Assembly (NCBI GenBank): GCA_948466185.1
Contig: CAOJZM010000002.1
Span: forward strand, 62,001 to 126,000
Origin: an uncultured Christensenella sp.
GTDB taxonomy: Bacteria; Bacillota; Clostridia; Christensenellales; UBA1242
DNA: 64,000 bases
Direction: 5' to 3'
Below, piece by piece: positions 43,322-50,945 of the stretch (position 1 is the stretch's first letter; every line of letters starts with the position of its first letter). The translations under genes and the position numbers were made by a program. The notes beneath the pieces were generated by a model. It searched no databases. It was not told the DNA's origin and saw only the letters and a list, made by a program, of their open reading frames with translations.

Positions 43322-43990
43322 ATGGGAAATCAAAAAGTTATAATATTAGAAGATAAAGTCAAAAAAGAAGAAATTATAGAAGAAGAGGAGAAACACAAAT
43401 TAACAGATGGTGAATTAAAAGAAAAGTTTATAACTAAATTAGAAAGTTTAATGAAAAAGGCCAAGATCAAAAAATATAAAATGGCTGAATATATGAAAAT
43501 TGATAAACAAACTTTTTATAATTGGTTTGGAAAGAAAAAAGAAGTGCCTAATTGGATTATTCAAATGTATCGCATGAATGTTTATTTGTATAAACAAAAA
43601 AAATTAAATTATAACCCACTTATGCTTTTTAATGATAAGTTTCAGCAACTACAAACTCAACAAATTGAATCATATAAAGAAGTTTCAAAAGTGAATATGA
43701 ATTACATGATAAAAATGGATAAAAACACTACACTTTATTTTGGTAGGAGTAAACATGGCAGTATTGATTTTAGATTGCTTTTTTCAAATGGTAACTTATA
43801 TGACTTGCTTTATGACTTAAAATTAAATTATTGTGATTTACCACCTAATGAAAGGAATAAAGGTATAGGTAAAAATTCTGTGAGCAGTATGAAAGATAGA
43901 CTTTTTGAATTTTTTACTGAATTTATTATTACTCATAAAAACGAAAGAGGTAAATTTAAATATTTAATGAAAGATGGTTGGTTTGAATAG
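43322..43990 (+). CDS. element protein with N-terminal HTH
   Basis: 222 residues from ATG 43322 (RBS AGAGGTGTAAAT). A lysine/glutamate-rich start is followed by a helix-turn-helix-like segment (Y-K-M-A-E-Y-M-K-I-D-K-Q-T-F-Y-N-W-F, about 52-70) and a C-terminal region with no known motif. It is alone on the plus strand with its own terminator, suggesting a regulator or replication accessory protein of the element. Confidence 0.65.
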   Translation: MGNQKVIILEDKVKKEEIIEEEEKHKLTDGELKEKFITKLESLMKKAKIKKYKMAEYMKIDKQTFYNWFGKKKEVPNWIIQMYRMNVYLYKQKKLNYNPLMLFNDKFQQLQTQQIESYKEVSKVNMNYMIKMDKNTTLYFGRSKHGSIDFRLLFSNGNLYDLLYDLKLNYCDLPPNERNKGIGKNSVSSMKDRLFEFFTEFIITHKNERGKFKYLMKDGWFE

Positions 43991-43998
43991 TAAAAAAT

Positions 43999-44033
43999 AA
44001 GAGTCTCCAAAAATGACATTTGGGGACTCTTTT
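43999..44033 (+). terminator. Terminator after HTH gene
   Basis: A 13-bp stem (AAGAGTCTCCAAA / TTTGGGGACTCTT, one T-G) with a seven-base loop and a T run. Confidence 0.88.
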
Positions 44034-44120
44034 TGTTTGGTTAATATATTTTATTAGAAAGATTATTTGTGTGTCTTTGGGGTTACTCTGGTGTCTTCTG
44101 GTTGAATTGTGGGGTTATGG

Positions 44121-44282
44121 TCATAAAGATAAAAGAGAGATTAGTTCTTTAATCTTTGCCATATTGTGAGTTTCAAGTGCGATTTGAATTGTTTCGTTCA
44201 ATTTGTCTTTTATTAGGTTTGACAAGATTTCTATCAAATCATTTTCAAATGTTTTTGTGTCATTAAACTTTTTTTGTTCCAT
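44121..44282 (-). CDS. small element protein
   Basis: 53 residues from ATG 44282; GGAG lies eight bases upstream, whereas an in-frame ATG at 44288 is too close to it. A single amphipathic helical stretch (IEILSNLIKDKLNETIQIALE) is all that is seen. Function unknown. Confidence 0.55.
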   Translation of the reverse strand: MEQKKFNDTKTFENDLIEILSNLIKDKLNETIQIALETHNMAKIKELISLLSL

Positions 44283-44499
44283 ATTCATTGCTCCTTTTAA
44301 ATTTGGCTCGCCATGATTATTATAATTCGCTATTTCAAAAAAGGACAACAAGTGGAGCAAGTTTACATAAAAAATAAAGTATTCCAAATTTTAATTCTGG
44401 GACACTTTATTAGCAAGTATATATATTTTATTAAACAAACTATTTCCGTTAATTCTGGGTATATCTGGTTAACTCTGGCGATATTCTGTGCATAAAAAA

Positions 44500-44525
44500 A
44501 AGACTATTCAATTTGAAATAGTCTT
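44500..44525 (-). terminator. Terminator on minus strand
   Basis: A 9-bp stem (AAGACTATT / AATAGTCTT) followed on the minus strand by eight T residues; it overlaps the stop codon of the next gene. Confidence 0.8.
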
Positions 44526-44820
44526 ATTTTTTGCTTTCATTTAATATTTTTTGTTTGCTCATAAACTTAACAAGAGAATTGCACATTTTAATCAATTTTT
44601 CTTTTGACACAATTCTATATGTTGCTATACAATCTACTGCATTTTGTAATATTAAATTTTTCATTACAAGGTCAGCGTCATCATAACTAATATTATATAA
44701 TCTTTGTAGAGCAGTGATAGATATAATATCAACATTTCCTAAATCTTTAATATCAAGTTGTGGGACTTTCTCTTTAATGGTTATTTTAATTTGTTTATTA
44801 TCATCTTTTACAAGTTTCAT
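44524..44820 (-). CDS. small element protein
   Basis: 98 residues, RBS AGGAGCAAATAAT. The sequence has a short beta-like start and a helical remainder (ITALQRLYNISYDDADLVMKNL) that could be a helix-turn-helix, but this is not firm. It has its own terminator and lies between two minus-strand genes of the element. Function unknown. Confidence 0.6.
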   Translation of the reverse strand: MKLVKDDNKQIKITIKEKVPQLDIKDLGNVDIISITALQRLYNISYDDADLVMKNLILQNAVDCIATYRIVSKEKLIKMCNSLVKFMSKQKILNESKK

Positions 44821-44868
44821 ATTATTTGCTCCTATCTCTTTTAATGCATTACAATAAATTTAGCTTAA

Positions 44869-44893
44869 TAAAAAAGACCACATAACTGTGGTC
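44869..44893 (-). terminator. Terminator of SHOCT protein gene
   Basis: A 7-bp stem (GACCACA / TGTGGTC) followed on the minus strand by six T residues. Confidence 0.8.
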
Positions 44894-44912
44894 GAATTTT
44901 TAATATAGTTTG

Positions 44913-46583
44913 TTATTTAATTTCTGATATTATTTTATCAACTGCTTTGTTGTATGTTTGTTCATCAATAACACCTAATTCTTTCAAGTGTTTTAATTCA
45001 TTGATTTTGCTTTCTATACTATTTGATGGAGTATATTGAGATTTCATTGATTGTTGTGTTTGTGCAAATTGTGGATTAGGTTGAATATATTTAGAATGAC
45101 CAGCATGTTCTGCATATTTATTTTGATCAACAAAGTTAGGTAAGCATACAACAACAATTTCTAATACAAATGATACTATATTTCCACTAAGTATTGAGAA
45201 AACGATGAAACAAATTTGCTTTGATTTTGTATTTAAAACGCCTTCTGGTCTAACAGGGCTTTTAATAAGTAATGCACTAAAAACTATTGTACAAACTGAT
45301 GTTGCAAGAAATATAATTCCAGGAATTAAGAAAGGTAAAGCAAAAGAAATCAATCCTGCAGCGGCAAATGCTCCTGCTAATATTATACCCTCAATAAATA
45401 GGTATAATGAAGTTGCTAACATTCCAGTTCCAGATACCACTCCGAATATACTAGCAACTAATTCTAATATTCTTTTTGTTTTGTTATAAATCATATTTTT
45501 TTCTCCTTTTATATACTTGTTTTTTCCGCTGATTTTTATATCAGTATTTATTGAGTTATTATTACTTGCATTTTGCTCATCTTCAATCTTGATTGATATT
45601 CGATTTTCAGCAATATCTAACTCTAACATTTGAAATGCTTCTTTTATGCTTTCTGCACCTTTATAAATATAATCTAAAAGTAGTTGTGCATACTTTGCTT
45701 GCGATATTGAAATAATGTTTATCTTGTAAATTTGATTATAAATATCTGCAATTTTTCTATGGGTTTTATTGATATTGTCAACATATTCCTTGAGTAAGAT
45801 AGGGTATTGTTCGACATTATATTTTTTGTTTTCTTCAATCTCATTTAATGCTACTTTATAATTTAATTGGTCTAATAAAAATTTAGTTTTATGTTTAAAG
45901 ATTAATACAACTCCAAGACCTATCACAGCAATCGAAAAAAATGAGAGTATACATTCTAACATTGTGTTAAGACCATAACTGCCAATGTTTATACAAGCAC
46001 ATAGAAGAACGGGACAAATACACATAAAAGTTGTAGATAAAATTGACACATACTTTTTAGAAAATTTGTCAATAAACTTTTGTTCTTTTTTTGTAATTTC
46101 AATATTATTTTGACTAATAATTTTTTTACATTTTTTTGTTGTTGCAATTTTATCCAACAAAACTAATCCAATAGTAAAAATTATAATAGCAATTATAGTT
46201 ATAAAACGACTTAACATAAATAGAATGCTATTTTGTCCATCTAAATATTCCCTACAATTGTCAGCAATAGATAAAAGAATCCAACTTACAATATATATAG
46301 AAGAAGATAATATAAACATAATAACACTTAAAATATTATTTTTCTTTTTAGGTTTTTTTGGTGGCTCTTCTGATTTCTTTTCGGGTTTTGAATCTTCAAC
46401 TTTTGTCTTTTCGTCAATAGATTCTATATCAGCAATTTTGACTTCTTTATTCCAATCTATATTTGGGTCTCTAATATCATAAATTGCTGATTTACTCAAT
46501 TCTTGTAATTCAATCCAGTGATTCGCTACTTGCTTTAACTTTTCTTTGGTTTCTTGCAAATTAGTTTCTTTGGTTTGTGCCAT
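44913..46583 (-). CDS. multi-span membrane protein with C-terminal SHOCT domain
   Basis: 556 residues from ATG 46583 (AAGGAG at six bases). The first 75 residues are acidic and helical; four membrane spans follow (about 88-112, 122-146, 175-200, 205-230), then a cytoplasmic helical linker, then a second membrane block of four spans (about 370-480) and a C-terminal SHOCT helix hairpin (I-N-E-L-K-H-L-K-E-L-G-V-I-D-E-Q-T-Y-N-K-A, about 525-550). An internal ATG at 45494 (residue 364) has a strong RBS, AAAAGGAGAAAAAAAT, so the second half (193 residues) can probably also be made alone. Confidence 0.75.
   Translation of the reverse strand: MAQTKETNLQETKEKLKQVANHWIELQELSKSAIYDIRDPNIDWNKEVKIADIESIDEKTKVEDSKPEKKSEEPPKKPKKKNNILSVIMFILSSSIYIVSWILLSIADNCREYLDGQNSILFMLSRFITIIAIIIFTIGLVLLDKIATTKKCKKIISQNNIEITKKEQKFIDKFSKKYVSILSTTFMCICPVLLCACINIGSYGLNTMLECILSFFSIAVIGLGVVLIFKHKTKFLLDQLNYKVALNEIEENKKYNVEQYPILLKEYVDNINKTHRKIADIYNQIYKINIISISQAKYAQLLLDYIYKGAESIKEAFQMLELDIAENRISIKIEDEQNASNNNSINTDIKISGKNKYIKGEKNMIYNKTKRILELVASIFGVVSGTGMLATSLYLFIEGIILAGAFAAAGLISFALPFLIPGIIFLATSVCTIVFSALLIKSPVRPEGVLNTKSKQICFIVFSILSGNIVSFVLEIVVVCLPNFVDQNKYAEHAGHSKYIQPNPQFAQTQQSMKSQYTPSNSIESKINELKHLKELGVIDEQTYNKAVDKIISEIK
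45495..45512 (-). promoter_or_regulatory. Internal ribosome binding site in SHOCT gene
   Basis: AAAAGGAGAAAAAAAT precedes an in-frame ATG at 45494, where the DUF4064-like/SHOCT half begins. This is the same spacing and strength seen at true starts in the window. Confidence 0.6.
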
Positions 46584-46647
46584 ATACACTCCTTGATACA
46601 AGTAATTATAACATACAATTCGATAAAAGTAAACAATATTGAGAATA

Positions 46648-46666
46648 TTTCAATATTATATTGAAA
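46648..46666. promoter_or_regulatory. Operator candidate TTTCAATAT-T-ATATTGAAA
   Basis: A perfect 19-bp palindrome lies between the divergent SHOCT and XRE regulator genes. It is a likely binding site of the XRE protein at 46751. Confidence 0.6.
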
Positions 46667-46750
46667 ATGCGTGTATTTTACCAGTTTTGTTTCAAGTAGT
46701 ATAAGTTGCTCCATATTTTATAATTAAGATAGCATTTTGGAGGTTAAAAT

Positions 46751-47050
46751 ATGGATAAACAAGACTTGATTTTTAAGATAAGCACTATTCGCACAAATGC
46801 AAACTTATCTGCAAGAAAGTTATCACTAAATATTGACATGCACGATAGTTATATAAATAGGCTTGAAAGTCAAAAAGATTTCTTGCCAAGTATGGAAGTG
46901 TTTTTTAAGATACTTGAAGAATGTAATTGTTCTGCTGAAAAGTTCTTTTATCATGACTACAACAACTATGAAAGTGATATGGAGATTTTAGAAAAGTTTA
47001 AGAGTTTGAGTGAAGATAAGAAAAAAGCATTATTAGAGTTTATAAAATAA
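46751..47050 (+). CDS. XRE-family HTH regulator of the element
   Basis: 99 residues. Helix-turn-helix L-S-A-R-K-L-S-L-N-I-D-M-H-D-S-Y-I-N-R-L-E near residue 20, then the tail F-F-K-I-L-E-E-C-N-C-S-A-E-K-F-F and a C-terminal helix. RBS TTGGAGGTTAAAAT. It is divergent from the SHOCT gene and probably represses it or the whole element through the palindrome upstream. Confidence 0.85.
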   Translation: MDKQDLIFKISTIRTNANLSARKLSLNIDMHDSYINRLESQKDFLPSMEVFFKILEECNCSAEKFFYHDYNNYESDMEILEKFKSLSEDKKKALLEFIK

Positions 47051-47077
47051 AGTAGTCGGTTTTGACTACTTATTTTT
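47050..47077. terminator. Bidirectional terminator
   Basis: An 8-bp stem (AAGTAGTC / GACTACTT) with a six-base loop and T run, between the XRE gene and the convergent rep. Confidence 0.82.
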
Positions 47078-47863
47078 TTGTGGCTTATGAAAATACTGCT
47101 TGTCTATGCAAGTGATAATTTCGCCAGTGTTTCGGTCAATAAACTTATGTTTATCACTAAAACAATAAAGATTGTTGCCAGTTTCTTTTATGCTGTCTTT
47201 ATTTGCTTTGTCAAGTATATCACAAACACCTTGCTTATTTGTGGTTATCTCATGCTTATTTGAAATTGGAAAATCTTTGCTATTAGATATGATTTGCACA
47301 AATTGTGGTAGTTTGGTGTATGTGGGGTTATCTGGGTTTATATTTTCGGTTTTAGGCTGTGTTATATAATCAATAACACCATAAGGCTCAGTTGCTATTT
47401 GAAAGTCTATAAAACCTTGTTTCCAACTCTTTTTAACCCATGTTTTAGTAAAGTTTTTTGGTATTTCATTTTTAAACATTAAAATCAAATGTATATGAAA
47501 ATGAATGTTATCTTCAAAAGATTCAATGGCACGAATATAAAAGCACTTACCAAAGTTTCTTTTGATACATAACATAAAAGATTGAAATTTCTTTTTTAAT
47601 TCAGTTCATAACATTATATTTGAAGTAGTTAAAGTTAAAAAGACACATTTATTAGGAACTAAATCAAAGGTATATAGTTTGTTTCTAAACTGCTTTAATG
47701 TCTTTTCATATTTTTTGGTTGTTATAAAAGGATTGTCTTTGTTTCGTGTTTTAGTGGGTAGTACACGATTTTTAACAATAGCACCTTTAAAATGATTATA
47801 ATTTTTTTGAATTACTATTCTATCATTATTATAGATAGTAACTTTGTATTGTTTATTTTTCAT
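47066..47863 (-). pseudogene. rep: rolling-circle replication initiator (HUH Rep) interrupted by in-frame TGA
   Basis: One continuous reading frame of 265 codons has a single TGA at codon 86 (47606-47608). Before it is Rep motif 1 (F-L-T-L-T-T, about 76-81); after it are the HUH metal motif (I-H-F-H-I-H-L-I-L, about 120-128) and the catalytic tyrosine motif (Y166-I-T-Q-P-K). Both halves are needed for function. An ATG ten codons after the stop could make only the second half. TGA ends other genes here, so the gene is probably inactive or rarely read through; the lesion looks recent, as nothing else is damaged. RBS AGATGAATCAAT is weak. Confidence 0.8.
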
Positions 47864-48196
47864 ATTGATTCATCTCCATTTATTTTGGTTTATCTTTTTT
47901 ATTGTTAGAAGTATTGATTTAAATTTTGTTTTATGCTATACTGATAAAAGTTTTAAGAAATGTTCACAAAAATGTATATATATATTAAAACAAGTATAGA
48001 GTTGGGCATTTAGTAATACGCTTATGGTGTAAAAAGTGTAATAGAAAGTGTAAAGAATGTTACACGAATTACAAAAGATAAATTGAATAAATAGAAATTT
48101 TAGGATTTATTCAAAATATCATTTGGGTTTACACAAGATACAATTTATTAGTACTGTAATTTGGAGTTAAAAAGATTGATTTTGAATTAAAATATT
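47864..48196. other. Non-coding right end of the element
   Basis: The 333 bp between rep and attR have no open frame with an RBS. They hold the right arm repeat (48032-48047) and further related GTGTAA/GTTACAC motifs (48050-48068). The rep promoter and possibly the replication origin should lie here. Confidence 0.6.
48032..48047 (+). repeat. Right arm-type repeat of the element
   Basis: Exact copy of AAAAGTGTAATAGAAA found at 38983-38998. Confidence 0.65.
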
Positions 48197-48205
48197 ATTC
48201 GTAAT
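48197..48205. repeat. attR core ATTCGTAAT
   Basis: Right copy of the 9-bp crossover repeat; it is directly followed by TCGAA, the 3' strand of the anticodon stem of the split tRNA (sharing its first T). Confidence 0.85.
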
Positions 48206-48242
48206 CGAAAGGTCGCGGGTTCGATCCCCGCCATCAGCTCCA
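48197..48242 (+). pseudogene. tRNA-Thr(CGU), 3' half, cut by integrative element
   Basis: Contains the anticodon loop, anticodon 3' strand (TCGAA), variable loop, T-arm (GCGGG-TTCGATC-CCCGC), acceptor 3' strand (CATCAGC) and TCCA end. It lacks the D-arm and acceptor 5' strand, which are at 38852-38890. Confidence 0.93.
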
Positions 48243-48264
48243 TATGAACTAAGTAAAAAGTCTT
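48235..48264 (+). repeat. tRNA 3'-flank repeat, copy 1
   Basis: CAGCTCCATAT, three unlike bases, then CTAAGTAAAAAGTCTT (first C from ACT). The same 30-bp block recurs at 49305-49334, so the methyltransferase gene sits on a 1070-bp unit between two copies. Confidence 0.7.
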
Positions 48265-48281
48265 TTTTGAGAGGAGATAAA

Positions 48282-49148
48282 ATGAAAAAAAATTATAAAG
48301 CCTATGAAAAGCCAAAAATGGAACAAGATAGATTAGACTTGCAAACAAAAAACGGTTCAAAATTTACTCAAAATATTATTGAGAAAGCATTTGAAGAAAT
48401 TCCTAAAGATGCCGTTGTAATGGATTTCGGTTGTTTTAATGGAAACTCAACGAAGACCTTTTTTAGTCAAAATGAAAATCAATGCAAAAGAATTATAGGT
48501 TTAGATTTTGTTGCTGACGCAATAGAGCAAGCAAATAAAGATACGCATGATGGAAAATATAAATTTATTTTTGCCGATTTAGAATCTTCTGATCTTGAAA
48601 AAATAATTTCAGATTGCTTAAAAGTGGAAGGGAAAAAATATATAGACATAGCCTTTATTTCCTATGTGCTTTTACATTTAAAGAAACCTGAAAAGTTATT
48701 GAAGTTAATTGCAAAGTTTTCTGATTGTAATACAGTTGTTATAATTAAGGATACGGACGATGCATTAAAAATTTGTTATCCTGGAAACGAGATTTTACAA
48801 GAAGAAATAGAGGTGTATTCAAGACTTCGTTTAATTTCTAGATATAGTGATAGATTTATTGGAAGGAAAATTCCTAAAATGCTTATGCAGGCGGGATTCA
48901 AAAATGTCGAGTGTTTTCAATCAAAAGGAACAACTTTGGGAAAAACTTTAAAAGAACGTAGAGATCAGTATGAAGTTGATTTTTCATATCGAGAGTATCC
49001 GGATTTTCCAGAAGTAGACACAGATACAACTGAATTTCAGGCATTAAATAAAAGAAATAAGGAATTATTAAGAAAGATAAAAAAATTATTTGAAAAAGAT
49101 GATTTCTTTTATTTAAAATTCACATTTACATTTATCGCAAAAAAATAA
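48282..49148 (+). CDS. class I SAM-dependent methyltransferase
   Basis: 288 residues from ATG 48282 (RBS AGAGGAGATAAA; the upstream TTG is not used). The AdoMet-binding motif I is V-V-M-D-F-G-C-F-N-G-N-S near residue 47, with an acidic motif II (I-I-G-L-D-F) and post-motif D-I-A-F-I-S-Y-V-L-L-H-L-K-K-P near 118. Methyl acceptor unknown. It lies between the cut tRNA and a second copy of the tRNA 3' flank, suggesting it was inserted there. Confidence 0.82.
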   Translation: MKKNYKAYEKPKMEQDRLDLQTKNGSKFTQNIIEKAFEEIPKDAVVMDFGCFNGNSTKTFFSQNENQCKRIIGLDFVADAIEQANKDTHDGKYKFIFADLESSDLEKIISDCLKVEGKKYIDIAFISYVLLHLKKPEKLLKLIAKFSDCNTVVIIKDTDDALKICYPGNEILQEEIEVYSRLRLISRYSDRFIGRKIPKMLMQAGFKNVECFQSKGTTLGKTLKERRDQYEVDFSYREYPDFPEVDTDTTEFQALNKRNKELLRKIKKLFEKDDFFYLKFTFTFIAKK

Positions 49149-49304
49149 TGTGTCGCAAAATCAAATGCGAAAATCAAAAGCAGACATTATGGAGTGCAAG
49201 CCCACAAAATTTTGCCCACAAAATTTTATTTGTTTTTGGCAAAACAAAATCTGCAAATTTCATTTGCAGGTGGAGCCTATCAGCGTTCTCATTCGCTCAC
49301 TGAA

Positions 49305-49334
49305 CAGCTCCATATAATCTAAGTAAAAAGTCTT
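49305..49334 (+). repeat. tRNA 3'-flank repeat, copy 2
   Basis: 27 of 30 bases match 48235-48264, including CAGCTCCA of the tRNA end, but no tRNA body precedes it. Confidence 0.7.
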
Positions 49335-49343
49335 CATTGGATG

Positions 49344-49372
49344 TTGACACGCAAAATAAAAATTTATATATC
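49344..49372 (+). promoter_or_regulatory. Promoter of PNPOx-like gene
   Basis: TTGACA (49344-49349) and TATATC (49367-49372) with a 17-bp spacer; this places the start at ATG 49388. Confidence 0.7.
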
Positions 49373-49387
49373 ATAAATGAGGGGTCT

Positions 49388-49801
49388 ATGACAAAGGAAA
49401 AAATATTTGAGTTTATTTCAAAACAAAAAACAGCATTTATTTCATCGATTAATGGTGAGGGTTATCCTGTGACAAGGGCTATGCTATGTCCAAGGGAAAT
49501 TGACGGCAATGATATTTATTTTTCAACTAACACATCAAGTAACAAAGTTAAACAATATTTAGCCAACAATAAAGCCTGCGTTTATTTTTATAAGCGTGGA
49601 AGATTTAATTATGAAGGCGTGACAATATTAGGCAGAATGGAGGTTTGTACTGATCAGCCCACCAAAGATAAAATTTGGAGGTTTGGTGATAAAATCTTTT
49701 ACAAAAAAGGAGTGACTGATCCGGATTATTGTGTCTTAAGGTTTACAGGCGAGGAAGTTGAATATTATAGTAATTTTAAAATTGAAAAAATAAAGTTGTA
49801 A
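49388..49801 (+). CDS. pyridoxamine 5'-phosphate oxidase-like flavin protein
   Basis: 137 residues from ATG 49388 (GAGGGG at three bases; the promoter -10 box at 49367 excludes upstream starts). The split-barrel FMN-binding fold is suggested by T-A-F-I-S-S-I-N-G-E-G-Y-P-V-T-R-A-M, Y-F-S-T-N-T-S-S-N-K-V-K-Q-Y and N-K-A-C-V-Y-F-Y. Family members bind FMN, F420 or haem; the substrate is unknown. Single gene. Confidence 0.85.
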   Translation: MTKEKIFEFISKQKTAFISSINGEGYPVTRAMLCPREIDGNDIYFSTNTSSNKVKQYLANNKACVYFYKRGRFNYEGVTILGRMEVCTDQPTKDKIWRFGDKIFYKKGVTDPDYCVLRFTGEEVEYYSNFKIEKIKL

Positions 49802-50012
49802 TATGTTATTTTGCATTTTTTAATCCGTTATAAGATGACTGAAAAGATTTTTATTAAGTTTTTGAATGATTTAATTCACAAGTTGCTGCTTGTGAATTTT
49901 TTTATGTAGTCTTTAAAATAGGTGATTAAGAAATTAATATGAAGAAATTTGTTTGTATCTTTTAAAAAAAAGTGCTACACTCCTTAGTGTTATAACACAA
50001 GGAGTTTCAAAT

Positions 50013-50765
50013 ATGAAAAATTTAACTACCCAAATGATATATAGAATTGTCTTATGTTGTATCTCGGCTCTTGCTGTGATTTTGACTTTTAACATATTCT
50101 ATGTGGGACAGGGGCCGAATGATTTAACTTGGGAATTTTTGAAATATTATACCAATATTTCGAATTATTTTGTTTTTGCTGTTTCAGTTATAGTTCTTGC
50201 TGATAATGTTAAACGTGTTAGGGCTGGTGAAAAAGAGGGGAGTAATAATAAATTACACAACTTTAAGTTTATGACAACTGTAATGATTCTTGTTACATTT
50301 CTTGTGTATTGTATATTGTTGGGGAATCCGCTATCTGCTGACTTTTGGCGTAATCTTGGAAATCTTTCCTACCATGTTGTTGCACCTATTTTATTCATAC
50401 TTGATTATTTTCTTTTCGAAAAGAAGAAGAGTGTGTCTATCTTTGCTCCTTTGTTAAGCGTTATCATTCCACTTGTGTATGTTTGTTATATTTTTATTCT
50501 TGGTGCTGCTGTTCCTGACTTTGAATATCCTTATTTTTTCCTTGATGTAAATAAACTGGGTTATGGCGGAGTTGTTGTGTGGGTTGTGATCCTTGTGGCT
50601 GTATTTATAGTGCTTGGCTATCTTTTATGGTTTTACAACCGATTGGTGAAAGAAAATGGCAAATGGAAATTTGATATGAAACATCTTCTGTGGTTGCGTA
50701 AACCACCAGCAAAAGACATGAAGACAGAAGAAAAGGACTTGGATTCTATAAAAACTATTGAATAA
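50013..50765 (+). CDS. Pr6Pr family membrane protein
   Basis: 250 residues from ATG 50013, chosen for AAGGAGTTTCAAAT. Six predicted membrane spans. The segment W-E-F-L-K-Y-Y-T-N-I-S-N-Y after span 1 is the 'FTYYTxxSN' signature of the Pr6Pr (FAR-17a/AIG1-like) family. The conserved histidine in N-L-S-Y-H-V-V-A-P is present near residue 113, and in eukaryotic relatives such a residue is catalytic for lipid hydrolysis. Function in bacteria unknown. A C-terminal charged tail follows. Confidence 0.8.
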   Translation: MKNLTTQMIYRIVLCCISALAVILTFNIFYVGQGPNDLTWEFLKYYTNISNYFVFAVSVIVLADNVKRVRAGEKEGSNNKLHNFKFMTTVMILVTFLVYCILLGNPLSADFWRNLGNLSYHVVAPILFILDYFLFEKKKSVSIFAPLLSVIIPLVYVCYIFILGAAVPDFEYPYFFLDVNKLGYGGVVVWVVILVAVFIVLGYLLWFYNRLVKENGKWKFDMKHLLWLRKPPAKDMKTEEKDLDSIKTIE

Positions 50766-50794
50766 AACTATGTTAACCGATTAAGGCGTAAAGT

Positions 50795-50833
50795 AAATCA
50801 TTGGCTTATAGCAGCAAGCTGATGATTTTTTAT
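50795..50833 (+). terminator. Rho-independent terminator
   Basis: Imperfect 13-bp stem (AAATCATTGGCTT / AAGCTGATGATTT) with an eight-base loop and T run. Confidence 0.75.
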
Positions 50834-50881
50834 ATTGTCAAAAGGAAAATTAATAAAAAATAAGTTTTGTGCGATAAACAC

Positions 50882-50909
50882 TTGCTTTTTTGTCGAATTT
50901 ATTTATAAT
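50882..50909 (+). promoter_or_regulatory. Promoter of GT2-CofD/HAD-nucleotidyltransferase operon
   Basis: TTGCTT (50882-50887) and TATAAT (50904-50909) with a 16-bp spacer. Confidence 0.6.
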
Positions 50910-50945
50910 AAATATTGCATGTATAGGATGTAGGAGAAAGTTATA

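Larger units (their letters stand above)
38882..48205. mobile_element. 9.3-kb integrative element inserted in a tRNA-Thr anticodon loop
   Basis: The element is bounded by the 9-bp direct repeat ATTCGTAAT and splits a tRNA-Thr(CGU) gene without restoring it. It carries its own tRNA-Thr(CGU), a tyrosine recombinase, an xis-like protein, an interrupted rolling-circle Rep, three HTH-like regulators and several unknown proteins. Arm-type direct repeats lie near both ends. It has no capsid, terminase, relaxase or type IV secretion gene, so it is either a satellite/mobilisable element or a decayed one. Its unit length without one core copy is 9315 bp. Confidence 0.92.
49149..49387. other. Intergenic region with repeats
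   Basis: Holds a tandem 14-bp repeat (GCCCACAAAATTTT twice, about 49200-49228), a hairpin CTGCAAAT-TTC-ATTTGCAG (49251-49269), a GGAGC ... GCTCC inverted repeat (49272-49311) and then copy 2 of the tRNA 3'-flank repeat. No gene. Confidence 0.6.

Noticed and set aside
47606-47608. UGA read as tryptophan (alternative genetic code)
   Set aside because: Several intact genes here end in TGA, for example rluB (34732-34734) and the small membrane gene at 59400-59402, so UGA is a stop.
38882-48205. Complete prophage or conjugative element
   Set aside because: No capsid, portal, terminase, tail, relaxase or type IV secretion genes are present.
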